A stretch of DNA of 64,000 nucleotides from VFMC01 sp050248155 (GCA_050248155.1 JBFWSW010000019.1:1-64000); one strand, 5' to 3'. Positions 51,120 through 60,255 are shown, numbered from the stretch's first letter. Notes: a model not told the origin generated them from the sequence alone. A program made the numbers and translations.

Positions 51120-51791
51120 TCAGACCGGGTCGTGGCCGCGGTACGGCAGGCCGAGGGCGTTGCAGTACAGACGTGTGAGCTGCTCGACGGCAGTCTCGAC
51201 GTCGTAGGGTTCACCGAGGACGATCCAGACGTAGGCAGAGCGGTCGATCATCGATCCGAGCGCGCTTGCCGCGTAGTCGGCGTCGATGTCGCGACTGACG
51301 AGCCCACGCTCTTGCCAGCGGGCGATGGCCTCACTGTTGCGCTGGCGCCAGAAGCTGCGCATGGTGCGGCGCATCTGGGCGAGTCGGGGGTTGAAGGTGG
51401 ACACCTGTTCGAGCACCGCCATCATGCGCGCGTTGGCCTGGTACGCATGGATGTAGCCCCGGTTCGCACGTTCGATGCGCTCCGAGATGGCGCCGTGATC
51501 AGCCACCGTGGGCTCCTCCGACGCGATCCGTTGGAAGTCCGCGAGCAGGTTCTCGGCGACCTCGATGAAGATGTCCTCCTTCGAGTTGAAGTAGGTGTAG
51601 AAGGTGCCGTGCGCGACCCGTGCCCTGCGCGCGATGTCGCCGACGTTGGTGTCGAGGTAGCCGTTCTTCTCGAACAGCGCTCGGGCCGCCTTGACGAGCG
51701 CCGCACGGGTGCGCGCGCCGCGGGCCGTGACAGGTGACGGCGCGGACGGCATCGAGGCCTTGGCACGAACACTCACCTTGCCGCTGGCCAC
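51120..51791 (-). CDS. TetR-family regulator, probable controller of the GTTGAC-N6-GTCAAC regulon
   Basis: The product is 223 residues from GTG 51791 (VASGKVSVRAKASMPS); an AGGTGGTG site lies just upstream. The N-terminal helix-turn-helix spans about 33-75 (RAALVKAARALFEKNGYL, VGDIARRARVAHGTFYTYF, NSKEDIF) and is followed by an all-helical ligand domain. The TFYTYFNSKEDIF end is typical of regulators of fatty- or cyclic-acid breakdown. Copies of the same operator flank it: one upstream of its own gene and one in front of the next operon. That it binds these sites is inferred. ATG 51752 (MPSAPS) is an alternative start. Confidence 0.88.
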   Translation of the reverse strand: MASGKVSVRAKASMPSAPSPVTARGARTRAALVKAARALFEKNGYLDTNVGDIARRARVAHGTFYTYFNSKEDIFIEVAENLLADFQRIASEEPTVADHGAISERIERANRGYIHAYQANARMMAVLEQVSTFNPRLAQMRRTMRSFWRQRNSEAIARWQERGLVSRDIDADYAASALGSMIDRSAYVWIVLGEPYDVETAVEQLTRLYCNALGLPYRGHDPV

Positions 51792-51957
51792 ATCACCACC
51801 TGTTGGAATCCGTGCGCCGGGGGCAGGCGCGCGTGCACGACAGACTATCCGGGCGACCCAACATCGCTCGAACCACCTCTCTGCCGGGTGACTGCCGCGG
51901 CATCGGCGCCTGAGCGCGGCCCCCTCGATCTGCGCACTCGGGACGATGGTGCCACAA

Positions 51958-51975
51958 GTTGACGAAAGCGTCAAT
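51958..51975. promoter_or_regulatory. Regulon operator copy 2: GTTGAC-GAAAGC-GTCAAT
   Basis: This copy lies in the 269-base divergent region between the TetR gene and the ligase at 52061, 27 bases upstream of the ligase's TACCAT -10. The arms match in 5 of 6 positions. Its position would allow autoregulation of the TetR gene. Confidence 0.65.
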
Positions 51976-52002
51976 TGATGGACGCGCCACTGCCGTTGTC
52001 GG

Positions 52003-52008
52003 TACCAT
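52003..52008 (+). promoter_or_regulatory. Putative -10 element of the ligase gene at 52061
   Basis: TACCAT (context GGTACCATCACG) fits TANNNT. The leader would be about 45 bases long, ending in a GAGGGGG ribosome-binding site. Confidence 0.35.
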
Positions 52009-52060
52009 CACGAGGTCGCCCGTCGGGGGACGGCGACGATCGATCGAGGGGGTTCAGATC

Positions 52061-53590
52061 ATGATCGTCAAGCAGGGCCGCACGCCGTCGATCATGCCGT
52101 TCGACATGACCGGCATCGTCCGCACCGACGACGGGGTGCTGCGGTACACGGGGCTGCCGGCGTCGTTGCTGGCGATGTTCCGAGAGTCGGTCGACCGCAC
52201 CCCTGATCGCGAGTGCATCGTCGTGCTCGGAGGCGAACGGGTGACGTATCAAGAGGTGTGGGACCGCTCGACGCGCGTGGCGGGCGGCCTCGCTGCTGCC
52301 GGCGTTCGCCCCGGTGATCGGGTCGCGAACCGCTACGGCAACAGCCTCGAGTGGTGCCTCGGCTTCTGGGGCACGCTGATGGCAGGTGCGATCGTCGTCC
52401 CCGTGAACACACGCTTCTCCGAGTCGGAGGTCGACTACGTCATCACCGACTCCGGCGCCACCTACGTCTTCGAGCCCGACGCCCCGCTGCCCGACGGCGA
52501 GCCCCTCGTGACCGAAGGTCTCTCCCAGAAGGACCTCGCTGCGATCTTCTACACGAGCGGCACCACCGGCTTCCCCAAGGGTGCGATGACGACCCACGAG
52601 AACTTCCTGTCGAACAGCGAGACCTGCCGCCGGATCATGAACCTGCCGGAGGGCACCCACCTCCGCAACCTCGTCTCGGTGCCGCTGTTCCACGTCACCG
52701 GCTGCAACAGCCAGCTGATCATCACCACGCAACTGTGCGGCACGACGGTCATCATGCCGGCGTTCGAGGTGCAGGCGTTCCTGCGGGCGACCGTCGACGA
52801 GCAGATCAACATCCTGACGTCCGTGCCGGCCATCTTCTGGCTGGCGATGAGCCAACCGAACTTCCAGGAGTTCGACGTCAGCAACGTGCGCTACGTCACC
52901 TACGGCGGCGCGCCGACCGCCCCCGACGTCATCGCCCGCCTCCGCGCTTCGTTCCCGAACGCCCGACTGGGCAATGGGTTCGGACTGACGGAGACGTCGT
53001 CGGTTTCGACCTTCCTCCCCGACGAGTACGCCGAGCTCCGCCCCGAGACGGTGGGCTTCACTGCGCCGCCCGTCGAGGTCGACCTGCTCGAGCCCGACCC
53101 CGAGACCGGCGTCGGCGAGCTCCTCATCCGCGGCCAGAACATCGTCGCCGGCTACTGGAACAAGCCCGAACAGACCGCCGACACCTTCGTCGACGGCTGG
53201 CTGCACACCGGCGACCTCGCCCGGGTCGACGACGAGGGCTTCGTGCAGATCGTCGATCGCAAGAAGGACATGGTCAACCGCGGCGGCGAGAACGTGTACT
53301 GCGTCGAGGTCGAGAACGCGCTCGTCGAACACCCCGGCGTGTTCGAGGTGGCCGTCCTCGGTGTGCCCGACGCGATGATGGGCGAGAAGGTCGGCGCCGT
53401 GATCGTCCCTCGACCGGGGGTGGCGCTCGACCCGGCCGACGTGCGCGCGTTCGCCAAGTCGAAGATCGCCGACTTCAAGGTGCCGCAGTTCATCTCCGTG
53501 CGCGCCGATCCACTGCCGCGCAACGCCGGTGGCAAGGTGCTGAAGCCCGTCCTGCGCAAGGAGACCGAGTGGGGCGACCAGCTGCGCTGA
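52061..53590 (+). CDS. AMP-forming acyl-CoA ligase, divergent from the TetR gene
   Basis: The 509-residue product from ATG 52061 (MIVKQGRTPSIMPFDM) has YTSGTTGFPKGAMT, A5 GNGFGLTETSSV, LHTGDLARVDDEGFVQIVDR, KDMVNRGGENVYCVEVENAL and the final lysine in NAGGKVLKPVLRKE. A stretch usually present before the A3 motif is shortened (residues 150-165), so the protein is compact. GAGGGGG precedes the start. It converges on the PPOX gene (7-base gap). It is the third ligase in 7 kb; they may act on successive intermediates or related substrates. Confidence 0.93.
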   Translation: MIVKQGRTPSIMPFDMTGIVRTDDGVLRYTGLPASLLAMFRESVDRTPDRECIVVLGGERVTYQEVWDRSTRVAGGLAAAGVRPGDRVANRYGNSLEWCLGFWGTLMAGAIVVPVNTRFSESEVDYVITDSGATYVFEPDAPLPDGEPLVTEGLSQKDLAAIFYTSGTTGFPKGAMTTHENFLSNSETCRRIMNLPEGTHLRNLVSVPLFHVTGCNSQLIITTQLCGTTVIMPAFEVQAFLRATVDEQINILTSVPAIFWLAMSQPNFQEFDVSNVRYVTYGGAPTAPDVIARLRASFPNARLGNGFGLTETSSVSTFLPDEYAELRPETVGFTAPPVEVDLLEPDPETGVGELLIRGQNIVAGYWNKPEQTADTFVDGWLHTGDLARVDDEGFVQIVDRKKDMVNRGGENVYCVEVENALVEHPGVFEVAVLGVPDAMMGEKVGAVIVPRPGVALDPADVRAFAKSKIADFKVPQFISVRADPLPRNAGGKVLKPVLRKETEWGDQLR

Positions 53591-53597
53591 TGCCGGC

Positions 53598-54152
53598 TCA
53601 GGGATCGGGGACGTACGCGTCGCGACCGGTCCCCGAATCGGCGAGCCGGGCCATGTGCGTTCCGTCGAGGTAGTAACGGCGGTGCCAGATGCCGGTGCCG
53701 TCCTCGTCACCCACCGGCATGCGCCATGTCGTGGTGCGGCTGCTCGGGTCGGTCATCGACACGGCGATCAGCGCTCGTGGCTGGTCGATCGTGTCGTCGA
53801 CGTAGGCGTCGGCTGCTTCGGCGGGCACGTACCGCTTGGCGATGCTGCGGTACAGCTCGCGCCACTCGTCGTCGTTGCCGGGCTCGTGCACGATGCGAGC
53901 AATGCCCCGCACGGTGACCTTCCGGTACGGCAGCGGGTCCTCGTCGATCGACAGACCCACTCGCGGTTCGCGACGGATGTGGGCGAAGAACGCCGACGGG
54001 CCCCTGGGCGTGAACATGATGTCGTCACCCTGGCGGATGAACCAGATGGGGACCACGCACGGGTGCCCCTCGGCATCGATGGTGCCGACACGGAGCAGAT
54101 GCCCCGGTTCGTCGAGGAACACCTCGACCTCGTTCGCTGTCATCTTCGGCAT
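53598..54152 (-). CDS. PPOX-class flavin/F420-binding protein
   Basis: The 184-residue product has the split-barrel fold of pyridoxamine-5'-phosphate oxidase-like proteins: EVEVFLDEPGHLLRVGTIDAEGHPCVVPIWF, DIMFTPRGPSAFFAHIRREPRVGLSID, KVTVRGIARIV (read in parts). In actinobacteria such proteins use F420 or FMN to reduce or oxidise small molecules. It is the last gene of the importer operon: its start shares one base with the livF stop (TGATG). A redox step on the imported compound is a reasonable guess. Confidence 0.85.
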   Translation of the reverse strand: MPKMTANEVEVFLDEPGHLLRVGTIDAEGHPCVVPIWFIRQGDDIMFTPRGPSAFFAHIRREPRVGLSIDEDPLPYRKVTVRGIARIVHEPGNDDEWRELYRSIAKRYVPAEAADAYVDDTIDQPRALIAVSMTDPSSRTTTWRMPVGDEDGTGIWHRRYYLDGTHMARLADSGTGRDAYVPDP

Positions 54153-54871
54153 CAGAAGAGCTCCCAGTACGAGTCGCGACCCCGCATCTGCTCGGCGGTC
54201 TCTTCGAGGATCACGCGCCCTGACCGCATGACCGACACCCTGTCGACGATGCGAAGGGCCTGACCGACGTTCTGCTCGAGCAGCAGCACAGCGAGGCCGT
54301 CCTCGTCGGCAAGGCGGCGCACGGTGCCGAAGATCTGCTGGACGACGGCCGGTGCGAGTCCGAGCGACGGTTCGTCCAGCATGAGCAGCGACGGGCTCGC
54401 CATGAGTGCCATCCCGAGGCTCACCATGCGCTGCTGACCGCCGGACATGGTTCCCGCGGCCTGGTTCGAGCGTTCGGCGAGGATGGGGAACAGGTCGCGG
54501 ACGAGCTCGAGGCGCTGCGCGCGGCGTGACTCGTCGGGATCGTTCGCGCCACCGAGCAGCAGGTTGTCCATCACCGTCAGGTCGGCGAAGACGAACCGCT
54601 CCGACGGGATCATCGCCATGCCGGCCTTGACGTTCGCCCGCGAGCTGCTGCGCGTGACGTCGTTGCCGTTGAACTCGATCGACCCGCCGAGCGGCGGCAT
54701 GATGCCGAGGATCGTGCGGATGGTGGTGCTCTTGCCGCTGCCGTTGTGGCCGAAGACGCCGAGCACCTCGCCCGCGGCCACCTCGAGGTCGAGGTCGAAC
54801 ACCACCTGCTTGCGGCCGTAGCCGGCCTGCAACCCGCTCACCCGCAGGACGGTGCCGTCACGCCGTTCCAA
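54152..54871 (-). CDS. livF: Branched-chain-type ABC transporter ATPase LivF
   Basis: The 239-residue ATPase has Walker A GHNGSGKS, signature MSGGQQRMVSLGMAL, Walker B LLMLDEPSLGLAP and the ending typical of LivF (LEQNVGQALRIVDRVSVMRSGRVILE, in parts). It pairs with the LivG domain of the fused protein upstream; the genes overlap by 14 bases. Liv-type importers in actinobacteria often carry aromatic or other organic acids rather than amino acids. Confidence 0.94.
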   Translation of the reverse strand: MERRDGTVLRVSGLQAGYGRKQVVFDLDLEVAAGEVLGVFGHNGSGKSTTIRTILGIMPPLGGSIEFNGNDVTRSSSRANVKAGMAMIPSERFVFADLTVMDNLLLGGANDPDESRRAQRLELVRDLFPILAERSNQAAGTMSGGQQRMVSLGMALMASPSLLMLDEPSLGLAPAVVQQIFGTVRRLADEDGLAVLLLEQNVGQALRIVDRVSVMRSGRVILEETAEQMRGRDSYWELF

Positions 54872-56657
54872 AGTAAGCCTCCGCGAGTCGGGGCGTGTTG
54901 GTGAGCTCGGCGATCGTGCCCTGCGCAGTGATCTCGCCGAGCTCCATGAAGTACGTGTGGTCGGCGAGCCGACCGACGACGTGCAGGTTGTGCTCGACGA
55001 CGCACACCGTGCGGCCCTGCTCGCGAACCGCCTCGATGAGGTCGAGCATGGTGTCGACCCACTTCGTGTCGATGCCCGAGGCAGGCTCGTCGAGCAGCAG
55101 CACCTCGGCCTCGGTGGCGAGCACGCGGGCGAGCGACACCAGCTTGGTCTGCCCGTACGACAAGGCGCCTGCCGGCACCTCCGCGAACTCGGCCATGCCG
55201 ACGAAGCCGAGCCAGTCGAGCGCCCTGGACCGAGTCTGCTCCTCGACCGCTTTCACCTTGCGGTGCGAGAACGCCAGCGTGGCGAAGTTCTCGCCCGCCT
55301 GGTTCTGCACCGCCATCATCACGTTCTGGAGGCAGGACAGCCGGTTGAACAGGCGGACGTCCTGGAAGGAGCGGACGAGGCCGTGACGGGCCACTTGGTT
55401 GGGGTTCAGCCCGACGAGCTCGGTGCCGTTCAGCTTGACCGACCCGCCGTCGGGCGGGATGAAGCCGGTCAGCAGGTTGAACACCGTCGTCTTGCCCGCT
55501 CCATTCGGCCCGACGAGGGCGGTGATGGTGCCTCGACGGAGCTGGATGTGCAGGTCGTGTGCCGCCACGATGCCGCCGAACCGCTTGCCGACGCCCGACG
55601 TCTCGAGCACGACCGGGGCGTCGTGCCACGATCGGTCGCGCCGCTGCTCGGACTCTGCCACCGACTCACCTGATGACGATGCGGCGTCGATCCCGGCCGG
55701 CTCGCGGACCGCGACGTTGGTGACCGGCACCCAGTCCTTCACCATCTCGACCCGCTTGGTCTGACCCCGGTCACCGCGGATCCATCGGAGGACCGAGAAC
55801 CCCTCCGGGAGCGCGCCCTGCGGCCGCACCCGCATCAGCACCACCAGGACCAATCCGTACACGATGAGTTGGACGATGCTGGCGCGGCTCGCCTCCATCT
55901 TGACGACCCTGCGCAGGACGGGCTCGAGCAGGACCACCACGGCCGCGCCGAGGATGCTGCCGTTCAGGTTCCCCATGCCGCCGAAGATCACGATCGCGAA
56001 GATGGTGAGGGAGAACGCGAACCCGTACACACCCGGGGTCGCGAGCTGCAGCCATCCCGACAGCATCGAGCCCGCGAACGCGGCGAGCGCGGAGGTGATC
56101 CCGAAGACCGCCACCTTGTAGCCGAACACGTTCTTGCCCAAGGCCTGTGTCGAGATCGGGTCCTCGCGCAGGCCCTTGAGCACCCGCCCGACCGGCGACT
56201 CCCCGATGCGATGGCAGATCGCGTACACGAACACCATGCCGAGGAACGACGGGATCAACCAATCGTGAGGCTCACGCAGATGCCATCCGAACAGGTCGGA
56301 GAACGGCAGGCCGATCAGCCCGTACGTCCCACCCATCGACGGCGTCGCGATGAACAGGGCGAGGATCACGGAGCTGACCGCGAGCGTGAGCAAGATGAGG
56401 TACTCGACGGTCAGCTTCAGCGCGGGCAGCGCGACGAGGCTGCCGATGACGAAGGCGAACACCATGCCGAGTGCCGTGCCGACGAGGAAGTTCCAGTGAT
56501 GCGTCTGCGACAGGTACCCCATCGTGTAGCCGCCGATCGCACCGAAGGACGCGTGCGCCACCGAGACCTGCCCTGCATAGCCGAGGAGCAGGTTGAGCGA
56601 CAGCGCCAGCGCGCCGTAGATGAAGATCTGATCGAGGTAGTTGAGCCAGAGCTCCAT
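54858..56657 (-). CDS. livMG: Fused LivM permease-LivG ATPase
   Basis: One 599-residue polypeptide joins two subunits that are usually separate. Residues 1 to about 300 are a LivM permease with about eight helices (LNLLLGYAGQVSVAHASFGAIGGY, VGRVLKGLREDPIS, IFGGMGNLNGSILGA). After a linker of some 45 residues rich in charged residues, residues 345-599 are a LivG ATPase: GVGKRFGGIVAAHDL, Walker A GPNGAGKT, LSYGQTKLVSLARVL, Walker B LLLDEPASGID. The frame is open throughout, so it is a true fusion. LivM-LivG fusions are known in some importers. Confidence 0.93.
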   Translation of the reverse strand: MELWLNYLDQIFIYGALALSLNLLLGYAGQVSVAHASFGAIGGYTMGYLSQTHHWNFLVGTALGMVFAFVIGSLVALPALKLTVEYLILLTLAVSSVILALFIATPSMGGTYGLIGLPFSDLFGWHLREPHDWLIPSFLGMVFVYAICHRIGESPVGRVLKGLREDPISTQALGKNVFGYKVAVFGITSALAAFAGSMLSGWLQLATPGVYGFAFSLTIFAIVIFGGMGNLNGSILGAAVVVLLEPVLRRVVKMEASRASIVQLIVYGLVLVVLMRVRPQGALPEGFSVLRWIRGDRGQTKRVEMVKDWVPVTNVAVREPAGIDAASSSGESVAESEQRRDRSWHDAPVVLETSGVGKRFGGIVAAHDLHIQLRRGTITALVGPNGAGKTTVFNLLTGFIPPDGGSVKLNGTELVGLNPNQVARHGLVRSFQDVRLFNRLSCLQNVMMAVQNQAGENFATLAFSHRKVKAVEEQTRSRALDWLGFVGMAEFAEVPAGALSYGQTKLVSLARVLATEAEVLLLDEPASGIDTKWVDTMLDLIEAVREQGRTVCVVEHNLHVVGRLADHTYFMELGEITAQGTIAELTNTPRLAEAYFGTA

Positions 56658-56660
56658 CGG

Positions 56661-57584
56661 TCATGCCCTCGACAGCGTGGGACGGCGGAACCGCGCCCGG
56701 AACGCGCTCGAACGGATGGCGAGCACCGTGAGGTACCCGACCAGGATGACGAAGACCGCGGTCTGCGTCCACCGCACCGACAGCCACATCGACGAGTACT
56801 GCTCGATCATCGTGATGACGATGCCGGTGATGAACACGCGCACGGGCGACGACGCGGTGCCGGCGAGGAAGGCGATGACGAAGGCGTAGATGACCGGTGA
56901 GCTGCCGATGTCGGGAGCGACCGTGAACTTGAGCCCGTACCAGATCGCCGACACCCCGGCGCAGATGGTGCCGAGGAAGAAGCAGATGACGTAGGTGCGA
57001 TCGGCGTCGATGCCGATCGTGCGCGCCAGATCGGGGTTCGAGCGGGTGGCCTTGATGCGCCGGCCGAGGCCGGTGTAGCGCAGCATCAACGTCAGGATGA
57101 CGACGATCACGACACCGCTCAGCGCCTGCCACACGTCGAAGTTGAGGAAGGTCGTGTCCCACCACTCGTAGCCCTTGCGCGTCGGGCCGTAGTACGCCTG
57201 TGTCTCGGATCCCCAGAACAACCGGATGATGTTCTCGCCGGCGATGCCGAGGCCCAGCGCAGCGACGAAGACGGCCAGCAGCGCGGTCGGGCCCGCGTTG
57301 TTCGCGAGTGGCCGGTACACCACCCGTTCGAGCCCCGCGCCGAACAACCCCGTCACGAGCACGGCGAGCACGGCAGAGGGCCAGAACGGCCAGTCGACCC
57401 GGAACGTGAAGGTGAACGCGAGGTACACCGCGAGCGTGTAGGTGAACCCGTACGCGAAGTGGAACCGTCCGGTGACGCCGAGGATCATGGCGAACCCGAC
57501 CCCCAACAACCCGTACCCCGTTCCCCGGAAGAAGCCGGACACCGTCAGCTGACGGAACGTCAGCCAGTCCGCTGCGTACAACAA
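56661..57584 (-). CDS. livH: Branched-chain-type ABC transporter permease LivH
   Basis: The 307-residue membrane protein has about eight helices. It carries LivH-type motifs: GVGFAMILGVTGRFHFAYGFTYTLAVYLAF near the N-terminus and GRRIKATRSNPDLARTIGI (permease-ATPase coupling loop) near the middle. It starts 102 bases after the substrate-binding protein gene, separated by a strong hairpin, and ends 3 bases before the fused livMG. Confidence 0.93.
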   Translation of the reverse strand: MLYAADWLTFRQLTVSGFFRGTGYGLLGVGFAMILGVTGRFHFAYGFTYTLAVYLAFTFTFRVDWPFWPSAVLAVLVTGLFGAGLERVVYRPLANNAGPTALLAVFVAALGLGIAGENIIRLFWGSETQAYYGPTRKGYEWWDTTFLNFDVWQALSGVVIVVILTLMLRYTGLGRRIKATRSNPDLARTIGIDADRTYVICFFLGTICAGVSAIWYGLKFTVAPDIGSSPVIYAFVIAFLAGTASSPVRVFITGIVITMIEQYSSMWLSVRWTQTAVFVILVGYLTVLAIRSSAFRARFRRPTLSRA

Positions 57585-57638
57585 GCTGTCTCCTCTGTCT
57601 CGTTCCGTTCGATCGCGCGACCGCCCGCACGCGGCAGG

Positions 57639-57674
57639 GCCGGTGGGGCCGCGGGGAAGTGCGGCCCCACCGGC
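57639..57674 (-). terminator. Intercistronic hairpin between the binding-protein and permease genes
   Basis: GCCGGTGGGGCCGC (57639-57652) pairs perfectly over 14 bp with 57661-57674 around an 8-base loop. It starts 11 bases after the stop codon of the binding-protein gene and has no T-run. It probably protects the upstream message or partly stops transcription, giving more binding protein than permease. Confidence 0.6.
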
Positions 57675-57685
57675 GACCGACGCGG

Positions 57686-59089
57686 TCAGGCCAGCCGGAA
57701 GCCTTCGCCACCGATCCCGAAGAACGCCTTCGGGGTGACGGTGCCGGACTTGTACTCGAACACGCCCATGTCGCGCTTGATCACCGAGTGCGTGTCGGGA
57801 TCGAGCGTGTACGTTCCGACCGTGCTCTCGTCGCCGCCGTAGACGCTGACCACGGTGAGGTTGTCGCGCAGCGCCGTGTCGAGGTCGTCGCCGTTGCGGA
57901 TGTCACCACCCTTTTCGATCACACGGCGCATGACCTCCCACATCACCAGCGCGTTCTCGTAGAAGTTCGCCGCGTAGAAGTCGGGGTCCTCTCCGTACTC
58001 GGCCACGAACTCGCTGACGAAGAGCTTGGCGAGCGGACTCGTCGGGTTCTTGGCGTCGAAGTAGTCGTAGGCGAAGGTGTACCCGTCGTTGTCGTAGGAG
58101 TTCTTCGATGCCTCGACCCCGTCGGGAGTGAACTCGAAGCCGATGCGGATCGCGTTCAGCCCGGCGGTCGCCGCCTGGTTGGCGAACGACCCGGGATCCT
58201 GGCCGTAGATGCTGACGAGCAGGATGTCGGGTTCGTTGGCCTTCACCTTCGGCAGCACCTGCGAGAAGTCCTGACCGCCGACGGGCACGAGCTCGTACAG
58301 GTCGTTGAACTCGAGGCCGGCCGCGGCGATCTTGGCGAGGATGTCCTCCTTGATGATGCCGTTGTTGGGCTCGCCGAGATCCCAGCCGACCAGGCCGACG
58401 GTCTTCTTGTCGGGGTACGTCTGCTTCAGGTACTCGAACAGGCCGGGCATCGGGTCGTTCGGGGTGATCGCCCGAGTGCCCCAGAAGTACGGCTGCCCCT
58501 GCCCGAAGATGCTCGTGCCGCCGCCGCCGTCGAGGGTGAAGATCTTGTACTGCGCTGTACCGGCGAGCATCGCCCCGAGGTCGTCGACGTATGACGCGAA
58601 CTTGGCGGCGACCTTCTTGGAGCTGAGCTCGGTGATGGCGGCTTCGCCGGCTGCGGCGTCGCCCGACTTGTGGTCGATGTAGATGTACTTGAACTCCGGG
58701 CCACCGGCCGCCTTGATGTGCTTGGCGGCGAGGTCGAGGCCGTGGCTCATCGTCTTGCCGTAGAACGAACCAGGGCCGGTGAGTGCGAGCACGGCACCGA
58801 GCTCGACGGACTCGCCCTGTCCGGCCTTGGCAGGGTCGATGCCGAGCATCTGGGCGAGTTGCGCTCCGGCATCACCGCCCGAGGGGGCGTCGGTACCGCC
58901 ACTCGACGGCGCGGTGGTCGTGCCGGTGTCGCCGCCGGATGCCGTGGTCGCGCTGCCGCCGTCGTCGTCATCGTCGCCGCCACACGCGGCGAGGAACGCT
59001 GCCGCTCCGGCTGCTCCGATGACTCCGAACAAGGTGCGACGCGTCACCCGCCCGTTCACCAGCGTCCACTCGTTCTCCAACTCGTCCAT
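57686..59089 (-). CDS. Tat-exported lipoprotein, branched-chain-type ABC substrate-binding protein
   Basis: The 467-residue product has both a twin-arginine pair (TRRTLFGVIGAAG, Arg17-Arg18) and a lipobox (FLAAC, Cys36), so it is exported folded and lipid-anchored. A Gly/Ser/Thr/Asp linker (37-80) follows. The remaining part is a periplasmic-binding-protein type I fold (LGAVLALTGPGSFYGKTMSHGLDLAAKHI, YIDHKSGDAAAGEAAI, VGLVGWDLGEPNNG). The ligand is unknown; regulon context suggests an organic acid. The ATG at 59089 has an AGGGGG site; the leader is roughly 145 bases long. Confidence 0.92.
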   Translation of the reverse strand: MDELENEWTLVNGRVTRRTLFGVIGAAGAAAFLAACGGDDDDDGGSATTASGGDTGTTTAPSSGGTDAPSGGDAGAQLAQMLGIDPAKAGQGESVELGAVLALTGPGSFYGKTMSHGLDLAAKHIKAAGGPEFKYIYIDHKSGDAAAGEAAITELSSKKVAAKFASYVDDLGAMLAGTAQYKIFTLDGGGGTSIFGQGQPYFWGTRAITPNDPMPGLFEYLKQTYPDKKTVGLVGWDLGEPNNGIIKEDILAKIAAAGLEFNDLYELVPVGGQDFSQVLPKVKANEPDILLVSIYGQDPGSFANQAATAGLNAIRIGFEFTPDGVEASKNSYDNDGYTFAYDYFDAKNPTSPLAKLFVSEFVAEYGEDPDFYAANFYENALVMWEVMRRVIEKGGDIRNGDDLDTALRDNLTVVSVYGGDESTVGTYTLDPDTHSVIKRDMGVFEYKSGTVTPKAFFGIGGEGFRLA

Positions 59090-59239
59090 GAAGCCCCCTA
59101 TCTCGATGTCGGTGTTGCCGAGAGGCGCGTGGACGTGATGCGGGCGGAGGGCGTTCACGCAGCCCCCGTCACCACACGTTCAGCATCCCCCTGACCGGCG
59201 TCCGTGACTCGGCGTCCCCGAGCCGGCCGGTCTGTCGGC

Positions 59240-59268
59240 ACGGTACCGCAGTGATCTCCGCAAGGCAA
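59240..59268 (-). promoter_or_regulatory. Promoter of the importer operon (-35 TTGCCT, 17 bp, -10 TACCGT)
   Basis: On the minus strand TTGCCT (59268-59263) and TACCGT (59245-59240) are separated by exactly 17 bases. The regulon operator ends 7 bases upstream of the -35. The predicted leader before the binding-protein ATG is about 145 bases. Confidence 0.5.
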
Positions 59269-59275
59269 GACTTTT

Positions 59276-59293
59276 GTTGACACCTTCGTCAAC
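59276..59293. promoter_or_regulatory. Regulon operator copy 3: perfect GTTGAC-ACCTTC-GTCAAC
   Basis: This is the only copy with both arms perfect. On the minus strand it reads AGTTGACGAAGGTGTCAACA, sharing AGTTGACGAA with two other copies. It lies just upstream of the importer promoter and 33 bases from the SMP-30 gene end. Confidence 0.7.
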
Positions 59294-59325
59294 TCATGCG
59301 CATGGTCGACACGCCAGTCGCGTCG

Positions 59326-60255
59326 TCACATGTTGAGGTGGTGGAGCTTCGCGCCGGGCCGCGGCCACGTGGTCTTCATCAACTTCCCGGTCGCCGAGAT
59401 CGTGATGTAGGCCGTGCGCAGGTCGTCACCGCCGAAGCACACGTTGGTGGTCAAGATGTCACCGGTCGGGACGAAGTCGACGAGCTCTCCCTGCGGCGAG
59501 ATGACCGTGACGCCACCGTTGACGAGGGTTGCGACACAGACGTTGCCATCTCCGTCCACCGCCAGCGAGTCGAGCAGCTGGAAGCCGGGGAAACCGTAGA
59601 GGCACTGCGAGGTGTCGACGAGCGTGACCTCGCCGAGCTTGCCCGGGGCCACGACGTCGCGCTGCATCACCCTGCCGTGCCACGTCTCGGCCCAGTAGAG
59701 CTTCGAGCCGTCGGGCGACAGGCCGATGCCGTTGGGGTCGTGGATCGGGAAGACGAGCTCCTCGATGTACGAGCCGTCCGCCTTGGCGTAGTAGATGCCC
59801 GACAGCCGAGCGATTCGCTGGTGCTCGTCCACCATGCCGTGGTCGGTGAAGTAGAAGCCGCCGTGGGCGTCGAAGACCAGATCGTTCGGCGCCCAGAGCG
59901 GGTTGCCGTTGCACTCGGTGTACAGGTCGGTCACCTCGCCCGTGGCGAGGTCGACGGTCTGGATGCGCCCACCGATGTAGTTCTCCTGCGTGCACGCACC
60001 GGGGAAGGTCATGCCCTCGAGATCGACCTCGGTGAAGCGTGCCCCGTTGTTGCACAGGTACACCTTGTTGCCCGGGCCCATCGCAGCACCGTTCGGACCG
60101 CCCGGGATGGTCGCGATGGTCTCCTTGCTGCCGTCGGGATGCACTCGGGTGAGCCGCGGCCCGAACATCTCGACGAGGATCACCGTCCCGTCCGCCATCG
60201 CGATCGGCCCCTCCGGGAACTTCAGCCCCGACGCGACCTCCACCAACTCCGACAT
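59326..60255 (-). CDS. SMP-30/gluconolactonase-like protein
   Basis: The 309-residue product is a six-bladed beta-propeller of the SMP-30/gluconolaconase/LRE type: GLKFPEGPIAMADGTVILVEMF at the start, GGPNGAAMGPGNKVYLCNN, LWAPNDLVFDAHGGFYFTDHG and PNGIGLSPDGSKLYWAETW (metal-ligand segments with Glu16-like, Asn and Asp). Such enzymes hydrolyse lactones with a divalent cation; a lactone intermediate of the regulon pathway is a possible substrate. An in-frame GTG two codons upstream is possible. A TACCAT -10 lies at 60330-60335. Confidence 0.88.
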   Translation of the reverse strand: MSELVEVASGLKFPEGPIAMADGTVILVEMFGPRLTRVHPDGSKETIATIPGGPNGAAMGPGNKVYLCNNGARFTEVDLEGMTFPGACTQENYIGGRIQTVDLATGEVTDLYTECNGNPLWAPNDLVFDAHGGFYFTDHGMVDEHQRIARLSGIYYAKADGSYIEELVFPIHDPNGIGLSPDGSKLYWAETWHGRVMQRDVVAPGKLGEVTLVDTSQCLYGFPGFQLLDSLAVDGDGNVCVATLVNGGVTVISPQGELVDFVPTGDILTTNVCFGGDDLRTAYITISATGKLMKTTWPRPGAKLHHLNM

